This document shows, piece by piece, positions 54,266-64,000 of a stretch of 64,000 nucleotides of DNA (position 1 is its first letter; each line of letters begins with the position of its first letter). Location: assembly GCF_000149955.1 (NCBI RefSeq), contig NC_030991.1, positions 2,106,340-2,170,339 of the forward strand. Direction: 5' to 3'. The notes under the pieces were generated by a model that saw only the letters and a list, made by a program, of their open reading frames with translations, searched no databases and was not told the origin of the DNA. Position numbers and translations under genes: made by a program. This stretch comes from Fusarium oxysporum f. sp. lycopersici 4287. Lineage: Eukaryota > Ascomycota > Sordariomycetes > Hypocreales > Nectriaceae.

Positions 54266-55951
54266 ATGTCTACTCAGGCTTCTCACGTCGTTCCAAGGAC
54301 AAGCCTTCTGGGCCTTCCCTTGGAACTGCGCGAACAAATTTATTTCTACTACTTCAAGGCAGATGGTGGCTATATCTCAGATGGCGATAAGCTGGTTCAG
54401 GCCAGTGGCCAAGCAGCTAGCATGTCGCTTCGGTTGGCATGTCGCTTGATCGCCTGCGAGACTCGACATTTCCCTTTCACTCTCAACACAATCACCTTTT
54501 CGACTATTTACAGGCCGGATTGGAGGAAACAGGCTTCTACACTCAAACACATGGCCCATTATCATCTCGAACTCCTACGTGGCATGGTCCTTCGTCTCAG
54601 GCGACTTTTGACGCCCGACATGTACGAGGACCCCAGTTCTGAGTATTCCCAATACATACCAATCGTAAGGGAAGAAGTAGAAGAGTTCATCGATCGTGAG
54701 AGCCAACTGCCTCACATTTATGTGGACGCACGCATCATTGCTGAAGCACGGGAGTACAGGTATGGTGAAGGATTCAGAGTCGGGGTACCTAATATGAGAC
54801 TGCGACTAGATGATAACACAGTCTCCCTCAAACGAACAAGGACCTACCTATTGCGACAACTTGCAGAGAAGCACCCCACAGAGTTTTCACAGGCCATTGA
54901 AGAAATCTTGCCGGGATGGAACGATTCACATTCAATTGCTGAGTTCTTCGGTCTGGGATTTGATCCATGGGCTATGCCCACTCGGTCTGAAGTCAAAAGC
55001 ATGGTAGATCTAATGCAAATGACCAAGTATTGGGAGCGAGCAGATGCGTGGTATGAGTTGGGATTTGACATTCCAGGCTACACTGGCCCAAAATACCGAT
55101 ACAAACGGAAGTCTTGGTTCTCAGCCGCTGCTCAGGCAATCAGATTTCTCGGACAACTTTCTCACCAACAGCGCCTCTTGATATCTAAGCTTATACTTAA
55201 GGAAGACAGATATGCGGCTGCCTTTCCCGAGTCCCATATCATAGGCATGATTCCATATTGTCGAGAGAATCCGAAGCTCCATGTTGAGCACCGTATAAAC
55301 CTTTGGCGAAATGTCCTTGCCAAAGGCGATGAGATCAGAATCCAGGGCGTTATGTTTGATGTTGAAGGTCCCCGTCAGGTTTATGACGATACTCCGGAGC
55401 TACCTCAAATTATGCCTAGGACTATCGGGAGTACCTTTACCGGCTTTATTATGCATACCTTGGAGGCCTTGAAAGAAGGACTGCCTTCCGAATCGTACTC
55501 CTTTATTCTGGGTGGCTATCCTGATCGGAATCGTGCAACGGAGCTCTTTTCCATATCTTTGAAGCCTTATGTCGCCTGGCTTACGGCTCATACGGATTGT
55601 GTCGCTTACAGGGTCATTGCCCCATCTAATCACAGTGACTATCCATTTACCTCTAGAAGCTCTGCCGAAGGTGTAACCCCCGTGAGCGAGAGAGCTTCTA
55701 TTATTCAGTGTGATTTCACGCTTGACCAGCCCTGGGACTATGAAATGATTTACGACGAATCCGCAGCGGCCGAAGTCTCGACACTAGAGCGCTTGATGCT
55801 GTATGGTCCTCACGAAGAAATTGGGCCTGAAACCGTTGACGTTTCGACCCGCCTCCTTGATTGGGAAAAGATCCAGAGGGAAAATTATGAGATGGAAGAG
55901 CTTTCAGAGGGTGTTTTTGCAGAGAGTTACAACCGCCGTCACCGGACATGA
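54266..55951 (+). CDS. F-box/2EXR-like fungal protein, intronless
   Basis: An uninterrupted 561-residue frame from an ATG with a TATA box upstream. The N-terminal LLGLPLELREQIYFYYF followed by MSLRLACRLIACETRHF is the F-box-like/2EXR pattern widespread in fungi (LP-E-R-xI and a downstream conserved LR-C segment). The rest (about residues 90-540) is alpha-rich, with no catalytic motif that I recognise and no membrane segment. Such proteins are thought to act as substrate adaptors or nuclear/cytosolic scaffolds, but function is not established. It is one of the few clearly intact single-exon host genes in the window. Confidence 0.8.
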   Translation: MSTQASHVVPRTSLLGLPLELREQIYFYYFKADGGYISDGDKLVQASGQAASMSLRLACRLIACETRHFPFTLNTITFSTIYRPDWRKQASTLKHMAHYHLELLRGMVLRLRRLLTPDMYEDPSSEYSQYIPIVREEVEEFIDRESQLPHIYVDARIIAEAREYRYGEGFRVGVPNMRLRLDDNTVSLKRTRTYLLRQLAEKHPTEFSQAIEEILPGWNDSHSIAEFFGLGFDPWAMPTRSEVKSMVDLMQMTKYWERADAWYELGFDIPGYTGPKYRYKRKSWFSAAAQAIRFLGQLSHQQRLLISKLILKEDRYAAAFPESHIIGMIPYCRENPKLHVEHRINLWRNVLAKGDEIRIQGVMFDVEGPRQVYDDTPELPQIMPRTIGSTFTGFIMHTLEALKEGLPSESYSFILGGYPDRNRATELFSISLKPYVAWLTAHTDCVAYRVIAPSNHSDYPFTSRSSAEGVTPVSERASIIQCDFTLDQPWDYEMIYDESAAAEVSTLERLMLYGPHEEIGPETVDVSTRLLDWEKIQRENYEMEELSEGVFAESYNRRHRT

Positions 55952-56242
55952 TCGAACGAGGTAGACTGCAGTCAGCGGCGCTTAGCCTTGCGTCGAAACG
56001 CTTGTAATGTCTTCTAGGTTATATTATGTGTCTATGCTCTTCATTTAAATGTAGTTCTTACTTAAGTTGACACTCTTCTTGGTAACCAGTTTGCATGATC
56101 AGCTTGTTGGCTCGACAGCTTGTCAAATTGCTGCTACGATGGCAACTATGCGTCCACGCCACACTGATGGTTCCCTTGATTCCTCTCTCAAACTGTACAA
56201 TTAACGACGCTGTGCCATACTTTATCAATACATACAATCCCG
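55952..56242. other. 3' flank of the F-box-like gene
   Basis: Nothing further recognised before the mariner left end. Confidence 0.4.
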
Positions 56243-57613
56243 TGCCAAAAGTCTGACAACACCAAGGGCGCCTACCCCACTTCGGTCCAGCATCACCAAA
56301 TAACTCAATTACTTTAACAACAAGAATTATATAGTCAATGGCTTCTGAACAACGCAATTTTGGTACTGAAATAAGCGGGAATCGCCAAAGAAACCATGAA
56401 TTTACTCCCGAGCAAAGAGCAGCCATGGTGGCTGAGATATATGCCGGCAAATCAATGAGACAGGCTGCAACCTCCTACTCAACGGATCCCGGGACGGTCT
56501 CCCAGACAGTTAAACGCTGGAAAGAACACCACAACAACGTCTCTAAACCACGTTCTGGGCGTCCATAGAAACTTAGCGCTCGGCAGATTATATCTATCCA
56601 GTCATTTGTTAAAAGAAATCGCTCAATTACGTGGAATGAAGCTTTATTGGAGCTTGGTGTTGAAGTGTCAGTCCGGACGCTACGTCGTCGGTTACAGAGG
56701 TATTGGCGACGCAAATGGAGGTCAAAAAAGAGGATTAAACTGTCAAAAGACGATGCAAAAGCAAGGCCACAACATGCCCGTTTTTGGATTCGTCATATCG
56801 ACGAATATATTCTCGTAAATGCCCTCCAAAAGGCACCCTTTTCAACGCTGACTTTCTCACAGATCTGCTTCACCGACGAGGTCACGGTTTCAAATGCACC
56901 GAACAACCCCGACGACTGGGTCTTTCGCAGACCTGATGAGAAATACTGTACGGACCTAGTCAATGTCCAGCAGCATGTTAAACCGACTATTTCGCTCATG
57001 TTCTGGGGAGCTGTCGTCAGAGACAAGCAGTCATCTCATTCCAATGACGAGGGATAAGACGGCAAAGAAAGGAGGTTATTCCAGCTGGTCTTATCGCAAA
57101 GCCGTGACGGAAGGTCTTCTTCCTTTCCTAGATGAATTTGACCAATTTCAACAAGACAACGCCCGGATACATACCTCACAACCGTCCCTAGATTGGCTGC
57201 TTCTTCATGGGATAAAACCCATTAATTGGCCGTCTCATTCCCCTGATTTAAACCCTATAGAACACGTGTGGAAAGCTCTAAAAGCCAAGCTATGACGGAT
57301 GCATCCTGAATTCATCAGATTGAAGAATAACAAGGCAGATAGAGCTCAGTTGATCAGATGGTTGCAAGTGGCGTGGGCAGCCTTGCCTCCCCACCTGATT
57401 TTGAAGCTGACGACTTCCGTACATAACCGCCTTCGCGCAGTCATTCAGGCACAGAGATGGTATACAAAATATTAAAGCGCTGATTCAGGGCAATTGATTG
57501 ATATACCTTTTATTAAATTTAATTAATTATTCGCGATGCAATCGCTAAGTGTTTAATCGGTGTTGTAATCAGGGAGGCTGGATGTGGGGCTGGTGTTGTC
57601 AGACTTTTGTCCT
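56243..57613 (+). mobile_element. Tc1/mariner element (mariner-2), about 1.37 kb
   Basis: Left end ccaaaagtctgacaacacca and right end (read inward) acaaaagtctgacaacacca form the inverted repeats. A TA follows the right end (57613-57614); on the left the corresponding dinucleotide is altered. Encodes one transposase. Confidence 0.8.
56338..57474 (+). pseudogene. Tc1/mariner DDE transposase, three lesions
   Basis: The ATG at 56338 opens an HTH domain (FTPEQRAAMVAEIYAGKSMR), ending in a TAG after SGRP at 56566. The same frame continues into a second HTH (RSITWNEALLELGVEVSVRT) and the catalytic core: FSQICFTDEVTVSN, PTISLMFWGAV. A frameshift near 57030 leads to LDEFDQFQQDNARIHTSQ and WPSHSPDLNPIEHVWKALKA, then a TGA at about 57292 before the last helix (ending QRWYTKY). 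All three acidic catalytic residues (D, D, E) remain. A few point changes inactivate it. Confidence 0.87.
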
Positions 57614-57614
57614 A

Positions 57615-58349
57615 TAATTTTATTTAGACTTCATTTTGGCTGAAAGCTGATGCTTATCTTGGTGTATCGGGAAAAGAAGCCGAGCCACGCCATTCTGACC
57701 CGAGCCTCGGTTTGCCTAAGCTACTGTAAACTTGACGACTTGCACCCGATAAATAGCACAATCTACCTGAGGCGATAATGCAGAGAATATGGGTAGGTTA
57801 AGAATATCTAATTGAAACGTCCTCTCCTCTTCTGCTCTTCAAATATCTTCAATCCGAAACATTACGCCGGTCTTCGGAACTCCGAGTCAGATTTTCGCAA
57901 CAATTCTACAGATATATAGCAGCTTCTCCCTTGATACATCTCACTATGGCAACAATGGCTTCAGGTAATTTCTTCATGTCGGCCCTTGACAAAGGTTCAG
58001 GGCCGAGCCTCGGGTTCTTACAATGCGGATGCCTCTCTCTTCACCATAAAGGGTATTCTTATAAAGCGCAAAGTCCAGGGACTTGGAAGTTCACCGCCAA
58101 CTCCTGGTAGCTCTTAAACATCCTTTATGCAATTCCATAGGACGCCACTCTCGCCGGTCGCCCTGCCCCCAAAGCAGTAGCTAGTAGACCAACTGACGTA
58201 ATTAATGTATGATGGGGACAGGCTTTCATGGTAAATTTAGAGATATGCTCTAACCATCTCAGAAAAAGTGACCTAAACATCAAGAGGGTCAATACAACAG
58301 ACATAATAGCACACACACAGTTTGCACAGGACTGGAAACATACAGTTGG
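57615..58349. other. Intergenic, one weak small frame
   Basis: An ATG at 57946 opens a 55-residue frame (MATMASGNFFMSALDKGSGP...) without recognised domain. A preceding CT-rich leader is present, but support is too weak to call a gene. Confidence 0.3.
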
Positions 58350-58545
58350 TGTTGGAAAATCCGGGGATCCCCCTTCCCTTCAGGATTCAGACTAACAGTC
58401 TGAAAGTCCTAGATTTAAAGTTTAAAGTCCTAGATGAAATCATTTAGAGATATAAACCTGAGAAGAACTCTCATCTCACTAATGAACAATCAAGTTTCAT
58501 AAAATATGTATTTTCACCTAGCACTACTGCGCAATATAAACAACA
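58350..58545 (+). repeat. LTR, copia family A
   Basis: It begins tgttggaaaatccggggatc and ends aaacaaca, almost the same as the LTR at 17734-17928. The flanking pentamers gttgg and ctgaa differ, so it is either a remnant of a deleted element or has been rearranged with the adjoining LINE. Confidence 0.85.
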
Positions 58546-60240
58546 CTGAAGGCGCTCCGTACAGCGCTGGGAAGCGGGCCGTGTATCGTGTTGGTGAGTC
58601 CTCGCAGATGGTAGGCGACAGCCTGTGACTTAGCCGTCCACTTCTCTGCGTGAACTCGGAATGACAGGCTGCTGTCCAGCCAAATGCCTAGCCAGCGCAT
58701 TGCTGCCTCGGGGTGCTTCTCGACGTCGCCATGGCGTATTGCCGGTGCGGTCTCGAGCTTGCTCCGAGAGAAGTGCATGACTTCGGTCTTCTTGGGGTCG
58801 AAAGATACCCCGTTTGCGGCGCCCCAGCGGACCATTTCTTCGACAGAACGTGATGCCGCAGCGGCCGTTTCCTCGACCGTGTCGCCGACGCACAGGATGG
58901 CTGTGTCATCTGCATAGCCGAACCGGCCTTGATGGTTGCTCAGTCGGTAGATGGGCTCTGTATATAACAGAAAGAGGATCGGCGATACCGGCGATCCCTG
59001 AGGGAGACCGCACTGGAGAGGAAAGAGCGGGGTGATTGTATATTGGTACCTAACACAGGCAGATCGGTCATCCATAAAGGATTTGGTCCATCGGGCGAGA
59101 TGTTCGGGCTAGCCTTGTTCCCGAAGTCGCAGAATCAGTCTGTTGCGCAGGACAGTGCCGAACGCGCCTTGGATATCCATCGTGACCAGCGTGGACACCT
59201 TGCGAGCAAATGCCTCCTCAATGTCGTGAACTAGGGCGGCTACGAGGTCTGTTGCAGACCTCTTTGGAAGCGCTCCAGCTTGTTGCGGGTGAAGGACTCC
59301 ATAGTGAATGCATATCCACGCGAGACGGCGCGCGACTAACCGTTCCAGTCCCTTGCCGAGACAGGAGAGCAGAGAGATAGGTCGCCAGGCTCGCGGGTTC
59401 GTCAGGTCCCTGCGTCCAGGTTTGGCGATCATGACCACCTCGGCCGCTCTGAAAGGCTTTGGGTGGTGCCCATGGCCAGGCATTCCTCGAAGAGGCGGCG
59501 AACGTGTGTTCCGATAATATGCCATACTGCTGTGAGGAGCTTGACTGTGATGTTATCTGCCCCCGGCGATGTATTCCCGGTGCGGAGGGTCGCGTCCTGT
59601 GCTTCTTCTAGGGAGATTTCCTGCGGGAATGGGATCGTTTTGCGAGGGCTGACCTGGATCCAGGGATCCTGGATATCGTCCTCAGCTGTCCGACGCTCTA
59701 GAGTCGCTCGCCGGAGCGCATTGGCCTTGTCGAGCTGGGTTTCGCAGATCACGTTGTTTACTTGGAGTGGAGGCGGTTGGAAGGCTCCTGGTGATCTCAG
59801 CCATCGGACGGCCTTTGAAAACGGAGCTGCTATCTGAGAAGCTGTTGATCAGGTTCCGCCAATAGAGCCTTTTGGTGCGGCGGACCACACGGTGGAAATC
59901 TCGCTTGGCTATTTGAACCTCTTGGTTGAATCCGAGAGGGCACAGCCTTCTGATCGCGCGATACTCGGCAGCAGCAAGAGCGCACCCTTCGGTCCACCAC
60001 GGAACATTGCGTGCTCCCTTCCTCGCAGGCAGGCCCGCTGCCTTTGCTGCTGATTGCAAGAGGCTCACTAGTGTGGATGCGAGCCTGTCTAGTTTTAGTG
60101 AGCTCGAGGCGGCGACGGACATTGGCGTCGATCCCAGCTCTACGATTTCGACGAAGCGCTTGAGCTCGTCGTTCTGGCAATAAAAGTTGACTATTGTTGT
60201 ATCGTTGACCGTTTTTACCTGTATCGCCAACACCTTCTGT
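58546..60240 (-). pseudogene. LINE ORF2 fragment (endonuclease remnant and reverse transcriptase)
   Basis: Minus strand, several frames: NFYCQNDELKRFVEIVELGS (endonuclease remnant), a linker with ARNVPWWTEGCALAAAEYRA, then RT blocks SPGADNITVKLL, PFRAAEVVMIAKPGRRDLTN, WRPISLLSCLGKGLERLVAR, VTMDIQGAFGTVLRNRLILR, GLPQGSPVSPILFLLYTEPI and the catalytic box FGYADDTAILCVG. A TAG near 59109 and frameshifts near 59470 and 59700 inactivate it. The 3' part stops at the LTR. It is a different LINE lineage from the one at 49-54 kb but shares the endonuclease segment of the copy at 39 kb. Confidence 0.87.
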
Positions 60241-60666
60241 GGCTTCTTTAGCTGTGTCGCCGACAGCTCCTGTGACACTACCGACGGTGTCTCCCAGGCC
60301 GCCGGACTTCTTGTTTTTGGACTGGGTTGTGTATTCACTCTTTTCCTCGTCGTGGGAGTCGTCCTTCTCCTCAGGCTTTCCTTGTCCTATAGGCATGGTC
60401 TTGCCGAGCACATCGCCCGGAGAGCTGACAACATCACCGGTGGTGTTGACTGTGTTGCCCATGAGGTTCTTGAGGTTATGGGTGTCGGCGATCTTGCCGA
60501 CAATGTTGCCGGCGTCATCTAGGACGTCTCCGGCATCATTCAGGACGCCAGCTCCGCTCCTGCGGACTGACTCAAGGTTGACTGCAATGGGGACGATAAG
60601 TCCCATATACATCTTTATACTGGGGCCCGACTGGAGTATCACCGCAATGACGATCGCACGCCCCAT
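60240..60666 (-). pseudogene. Hypothetical gene, 3' end replaced by LINE
   Basis: From an ATG at 60666 the minus-strand frame encodes a hydrophobic N-terminus (MGRAIVIAVILQS, or MYMGLIVPIAVNL at the next Met), then a low-complexity Asp/Gly/Val region (GVLNDAGDVLDDAGNIVG) and a repeat-like GLGDTVGSVTGAVGDTAKEA segment rich in Lys/Glu. The frame then runs into LINE sequence near 60240, so the true C-terminus is lost. I do not recognise the family. A diverged copy of its first 90 bases is at 21.9 kb. Confidence 0.5.
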
Positions 60667-61361
60667 TATATAAAATACACAACGTGACAACATCACCACA
60701 TTCTGGTCCACACTTTGATACACTCACCCCATCGTATTCGTGCGTATCTAACACAACTCAACCAAGAACATACACACATCCAATGAGACACATGAGAGAA
60801 TCAGGGCTTGTGACACTTCTATCTAAGGGAGCGACGAAGGTTAGCCTCTTATACCAATGTTCAATCTGCCGATATCATAGGCAGCAGGATGCTGCCTGAT
60901 GTTAGTTGTGGTCGTTCACTCTCATCGCGATCCTTGCCTCATTTCTATCCTCATTCCAACACCATGTGACATTTGGATGGTCAATTCGTTAGGGTGACAT
61001 CCGGTAGCAATTTATAACAATCCGGATCGTTTGGGGCTTACTATCACAATACAAATCATGTAAGATATCATGTACCTTTAGTTTAACGCATTTTAATTGG
61101 CTAGAGCCCCCTGGAGTGACCGTGGTGGAGGTTTACAACATTAAGGGAAACAAGCGCATTGCCGCCAGTGCTACCATTGCCAGAACTTAAAAAGTCCAGG
61201 AAGGCCTAAGAAGGATGGCCTGGACTCTATGCCTGAGGTACCATGGAAAACGGGCATCCAGTGCCAACGGATTTTCCCTTCCAGAGCAGCCATCGGATGG
61301 TTTGGAACATTCCATCATGTTCCTGCGCAGTCATTCTCTGTTTCTTGGCGATCCTTCGTTT
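60667..61361. other. Intergenic, nothing assigned
   Basis: Upstream of the hypothetical gene and downstream of the bHLH gene; no supported feature. The motif gcattttaattgg near 61087 also occurs near 21857. Confidence 0.35.
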
Positions 61362-62849
61362 TCAATTCTTGTCTTGGTCGCCGGCTTGTGTCTCGCCATT
61401 CGCATCGGCTTTGAAATCGAGCGGAGTTTCCTGGCTCGACGAGGACACTGTACCATCAGAGGCAGATCCCTTTAGCCGTCGGAGGTTTCCATGAAGCTCG
61501 AGATTCTTGCGTTCCAACTCAGCACGCTCTTGCTCCAGTAATTGTATATGCTTGCGAGCCATTTCCAGAACTTCACCCTTGCTCACACGGCGGTCCGCGT
61601 CATTCCCCTCCGAGTCGTCAGTATCGCCATTTCCGTTGTTCGCCGCGCGAAGTTGTTCTGGTAGGACGCTGAGAAGGGATTCGAATTGGGCATTGAGACG
61701 ATTTCGATACTGCTTCTCGACAAGATTGTGGGACGCGCGCGTTCGGCGTTCCTTGGGGGTATCGTTTGGCCGGGAATGACTGTTTTTCGAAGTATGAGAC
61801 GCGCTTCTGAGCTTTGCTTGACGGCTAGAAGCTGTTGATGCTGCAGAAGCCATCGGCGTGGATCCAGACCCAATGCTGGCGCGGCTGTCCTGCGGCGTGA
61901 AGCTGGGACTGGCAGCGTCCGATACCGAGGGAGCGCCACCAGTATTAGCAAGGGATGTTTCGGAAGACTTTCTATTATCTCTTTTCTGTCGTCGAGATCG
62001 GGCGGTTCGCTTTTGTCGTGAGCTCGAGGTATGGTCATCTTCTTGTGCTCCGTCTGGGCCCGGCTCTGCCCAGGGCTTGCTCGCTACTGTCCCTAGAGAA
62101 AATTCGTCTGATTGTTGTCGGTAGGCTGTTGTTCGGTTATAATCGGAGGCAGTTTGAACATTTTGAGACAGGTCTGACGTGGGAAGACCACCATATGTTG
62201 GTTGATCTAGACTGAGGTCCCAAGGAATGGGCTCCATGATATCCATTGACGTATCCGCTACATCCATTGGGTTTAGTCACGACTGCGAGTTCCAAGTAGC
62301 TTTGGTGTGACATACAGAAATTTAGTGTCATATCTACATCCAGAATGGGTGATGAGATGCAGTCAGATTCTGGAGAGGAATCGGCTGTGCTCTGGAAAGG
62401 CGACTGTGCAGGGTCATCGAAAAAAAGGCCCGGGAAGTCCTTTCCATAGTAGTTTTCGTAAAATGGTGCCTTATTGGAGTAATAGTCGGATCTGGGAATG
62501 GGTTGATCCCACACAGGTGGAAATTGACCGATTTCTGACGCCACAGCCTAACAAACGATGAGTATGTTCTTCAAGTTGGAATATGACAATGCCCCACGGT
62601 TTGTTCCAGCGATCTGGATACTTAATGATGTGCCGCGGAAACTTACGCAAGAGCGCCACAGGGATGCCGGCTTTTGGGGGAATGTGGAGCAGGATGCTGG
62701 GGAGAAGGATGTGTTTGGGTAGGCTGATTTGCACGGAGTAGCTAGGGATAGACCCCGAGTGGATTCAGTGACAGAGGATCCCCGGTACTTACATTTTCAC
62801 TTGTGCGACATGACAGAACCAGGTCAAAAGGACATATCGTAGCGTCCAT
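61362..62849 (-). CDS. SREBP-type bHLH transcription factor (copy 3), 3 exons
   Basis: Model: exons 62793-62849, 62316-62547 and 61362-62257, introns 62548-62792 (245 nt) and 62258-62315 (58 nt); the spliced frame is exactly 394 codons plus stop. The N-terminal half is acidic and Pro/Ser/Tyr-rich (activation-domain-like). At about residues 275-360 lies the bHLH: ERRTRASHNLVEKQYRNRLN, QFESLLSVLPEQL, an acidic loop, then SKGEVLEMARKHIQLLEQER running into a short leucine zipper. His, Glu, Tyr and Arg of the SREBP-type basic region are all present. Predicted nuclear regulator. It is the only one of three bHLH copies with a wholly canonical basic region. The long first intron has its own GTAAGT site inside, so an extra exon cannot be excluded. 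Confidence 0.82.
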
Positions 62850-64000
62850 TTTCGTGCGGGAGATAAGGTTAGTGTGACCTCAATAGTGATTTTTGCGCTG
62901 TCTAGAGAATGGATTACGTGTGAGATGGCCTGATGGGCGAGAACTATGATTCTTCAGGGACTTGATATAACCTTTGAGTTGAAGTATTTCTGGATGCCGG
63001 GAATAACACTATCCGGCAGCAACTTAGTCCTTGGTGAAAGTATGGGCTGATTAGAACGGCGATTGCCGAGTCACGGGGAAGGCCCATGGGCGGCCCAGGA
63101 CGGGATGCTACCCTGTCCTACCCCACTCCGATGTATTCGCAGGGGTTCCGAATCGCACGATCGAACGATGGGCTCAAGTTCTGGACCTTTTCAGCCACGC
63201 TTGTTTCAGCCAATCATCAGCATCTTATTGATGCTGATCCATAGTTTTTTGTCCAAGGGTCTGAGCCGGTACTTGTGTACGTCATACGATACATATGACG
63301 AATGGGTTACAGGGGGGGTTGAATCCCGCCTCTAGGTCTAGACTGGGGCAGTTGGCAAGGGAAACCCTGCAGGGACTAAGCTACAGACTTTGTATCTACT
63401 ATGTACTGTAGGATTTACCAGCAATTCGGCGATAAGGCTTTAAGGGGCGTGCGGGGTTTGGGGTCTAGATTGCGGACGACCTCCATGGCGAATTATAGGG
63501 CGAGATGGAAGCCATGTGGCATCGGCCATTACAATCTACTATCAATGCTAACAAAAAGTGGGCGGTCAAGGCTTCAGGTATGGTGACATTTGTGGAGAAA
63601 AATATACAGATCGAAATATGCATATGCAATTGATCTTATCTCACCTTGTTTTATCCACAGCTCCGGGCGTCCTCTACTTGATTTGAACTTCGTACTGAGC
63701 CATGGCTGCGAGAATGATAGCTAGTGCTCACCTATTAAAGGTCCCACAACTGATGCAACGGAAGTGCCCGTCTTCCATCACGCCACCACGCGACAGTACG
63801 AGTTACCTCGTGGCTGTGATAGCTAAAAGTGACATGATGCGGGGTCTCGACCGGTGCAAGCATCAGGGGAGAATAAATCATGCATGCGTGTATGTTTTCT
63901 TAAACGACCGATGCCCTGGCGTGCGCCCATGGCTTTCTCCCTGGCGAATGTACACCGAGAGAAGAGATGCATAGAAAACTTTCGATGTTTTAGCGTACCT
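62850..64000. other. Right-end intergenic region
   Basis: Upstream region of the bHLH gene and beyond. Short frames (for example 63063-63335) lack domains or splice support. No repeat, RNA gene or transposon end was recognised. Confidence 0.4.

Noticed and set aside
63063..63335. 90-residue plus-strand open frame near the right end
   Set aside because: It lacks an ATG-led conserved structure, recognisable domain or promoter, and its hydrophobic stretch is short.
1..64000. Secondary-metabolite biosynthetic cluster, suggested by the bZIP and bHLH regulators
   Set aside because: No polyketide synthase, NRPS, terpene synthase, P450 or transporter gene was found in the window.
1..64000. tRNA or rRNA genes and CRISPR arrays
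   Set aside because: I saw no cloverleaf with A and B boxes, no rRNA-like sequence, and no regular direct-repeat array with spacers; a tRNA scan was not possible here.

Overview
The window is nuclear DNA of a filamentous ascomycete (Pezizomycotina, possibly Eurotiales). The evidence is short introns with GTATGT/GTAAGT donors and CTAAC/CTGAC-like branch points, fungal gene families (FlbA-type RGS protein, DOMON-cytochrome b561, SREBP-type bHLH, fungal bZIP), and a full set of fungal transposons: hAT, pogo/Fot, Tc1/mariner, piggyBac-like, MULE, Tad1-like LINE and Ty1/copia. No rRNA, tRNA, CRISPR array or bacterial operon is visible. The density of broken transposons and truncated gene copies suggests a repeat-rich accessory or subtelomeric-type region rather than core chromosome.

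Layout. 1-3000: piggyBac-like fragment and a decayed hAT transposase. 3278-7425: a bacterial-type phosphoenolpyruvate synthase pseudogene, followed immediately by an intact pogo/Fot element. 7918-11699: host genes (LDH/MDH-family dehydrogenase, a small secreted cysteine-rich protein, a protein with an internally duplicated domain) and a hAT MITE. 12464-16138: a RING-H2 gene split by a 3.1 kb hAT element. 16614-21829: bHLH fragment, copia 3' end, piggyBac remnants and a deleted hAT. 22230-24561: bZIP gene (first copy of a segmental duplication) and two solo LTRs. 24562-28515: mostly unassigned sequence, then a second RING-H2 gene. 29347-32870: hAT abutting mariner. 33006-38576: spliced bHLH gene, a mariner-type MITE, a pogo fragment and a short FlbA-like RGS gene. 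38577-42287: MULE and LINE fragments, a bZIP gene cut by a LINE, and the second bZIP copy. 42961-46119: hAT with a nested solo LTR. 46387-48148: 5'-truncated DJ-1/PfpI gene tail-to-tail with a DOMON-b561 gene. 49230-53748: nearly full-length LINE with two ORFs. 54266-55951: intact F-box/2EXR-like gene. 56243-60240: mariner, solo LTR, LINE fragment, and a host gene cut by it. 61362-62849: intact bHLH gene.

Among the host genes, regulators dominate: three SREBP-type bHLH copies, three bZIP copies, one RGS protein and two RING-H2 proteins, most of them paralogous and in different states of repair. No polyketide, NRPS or terpene backbone gene was seen. The host gene models below come from splice signals and reading-frame closure; none has transcript support here.
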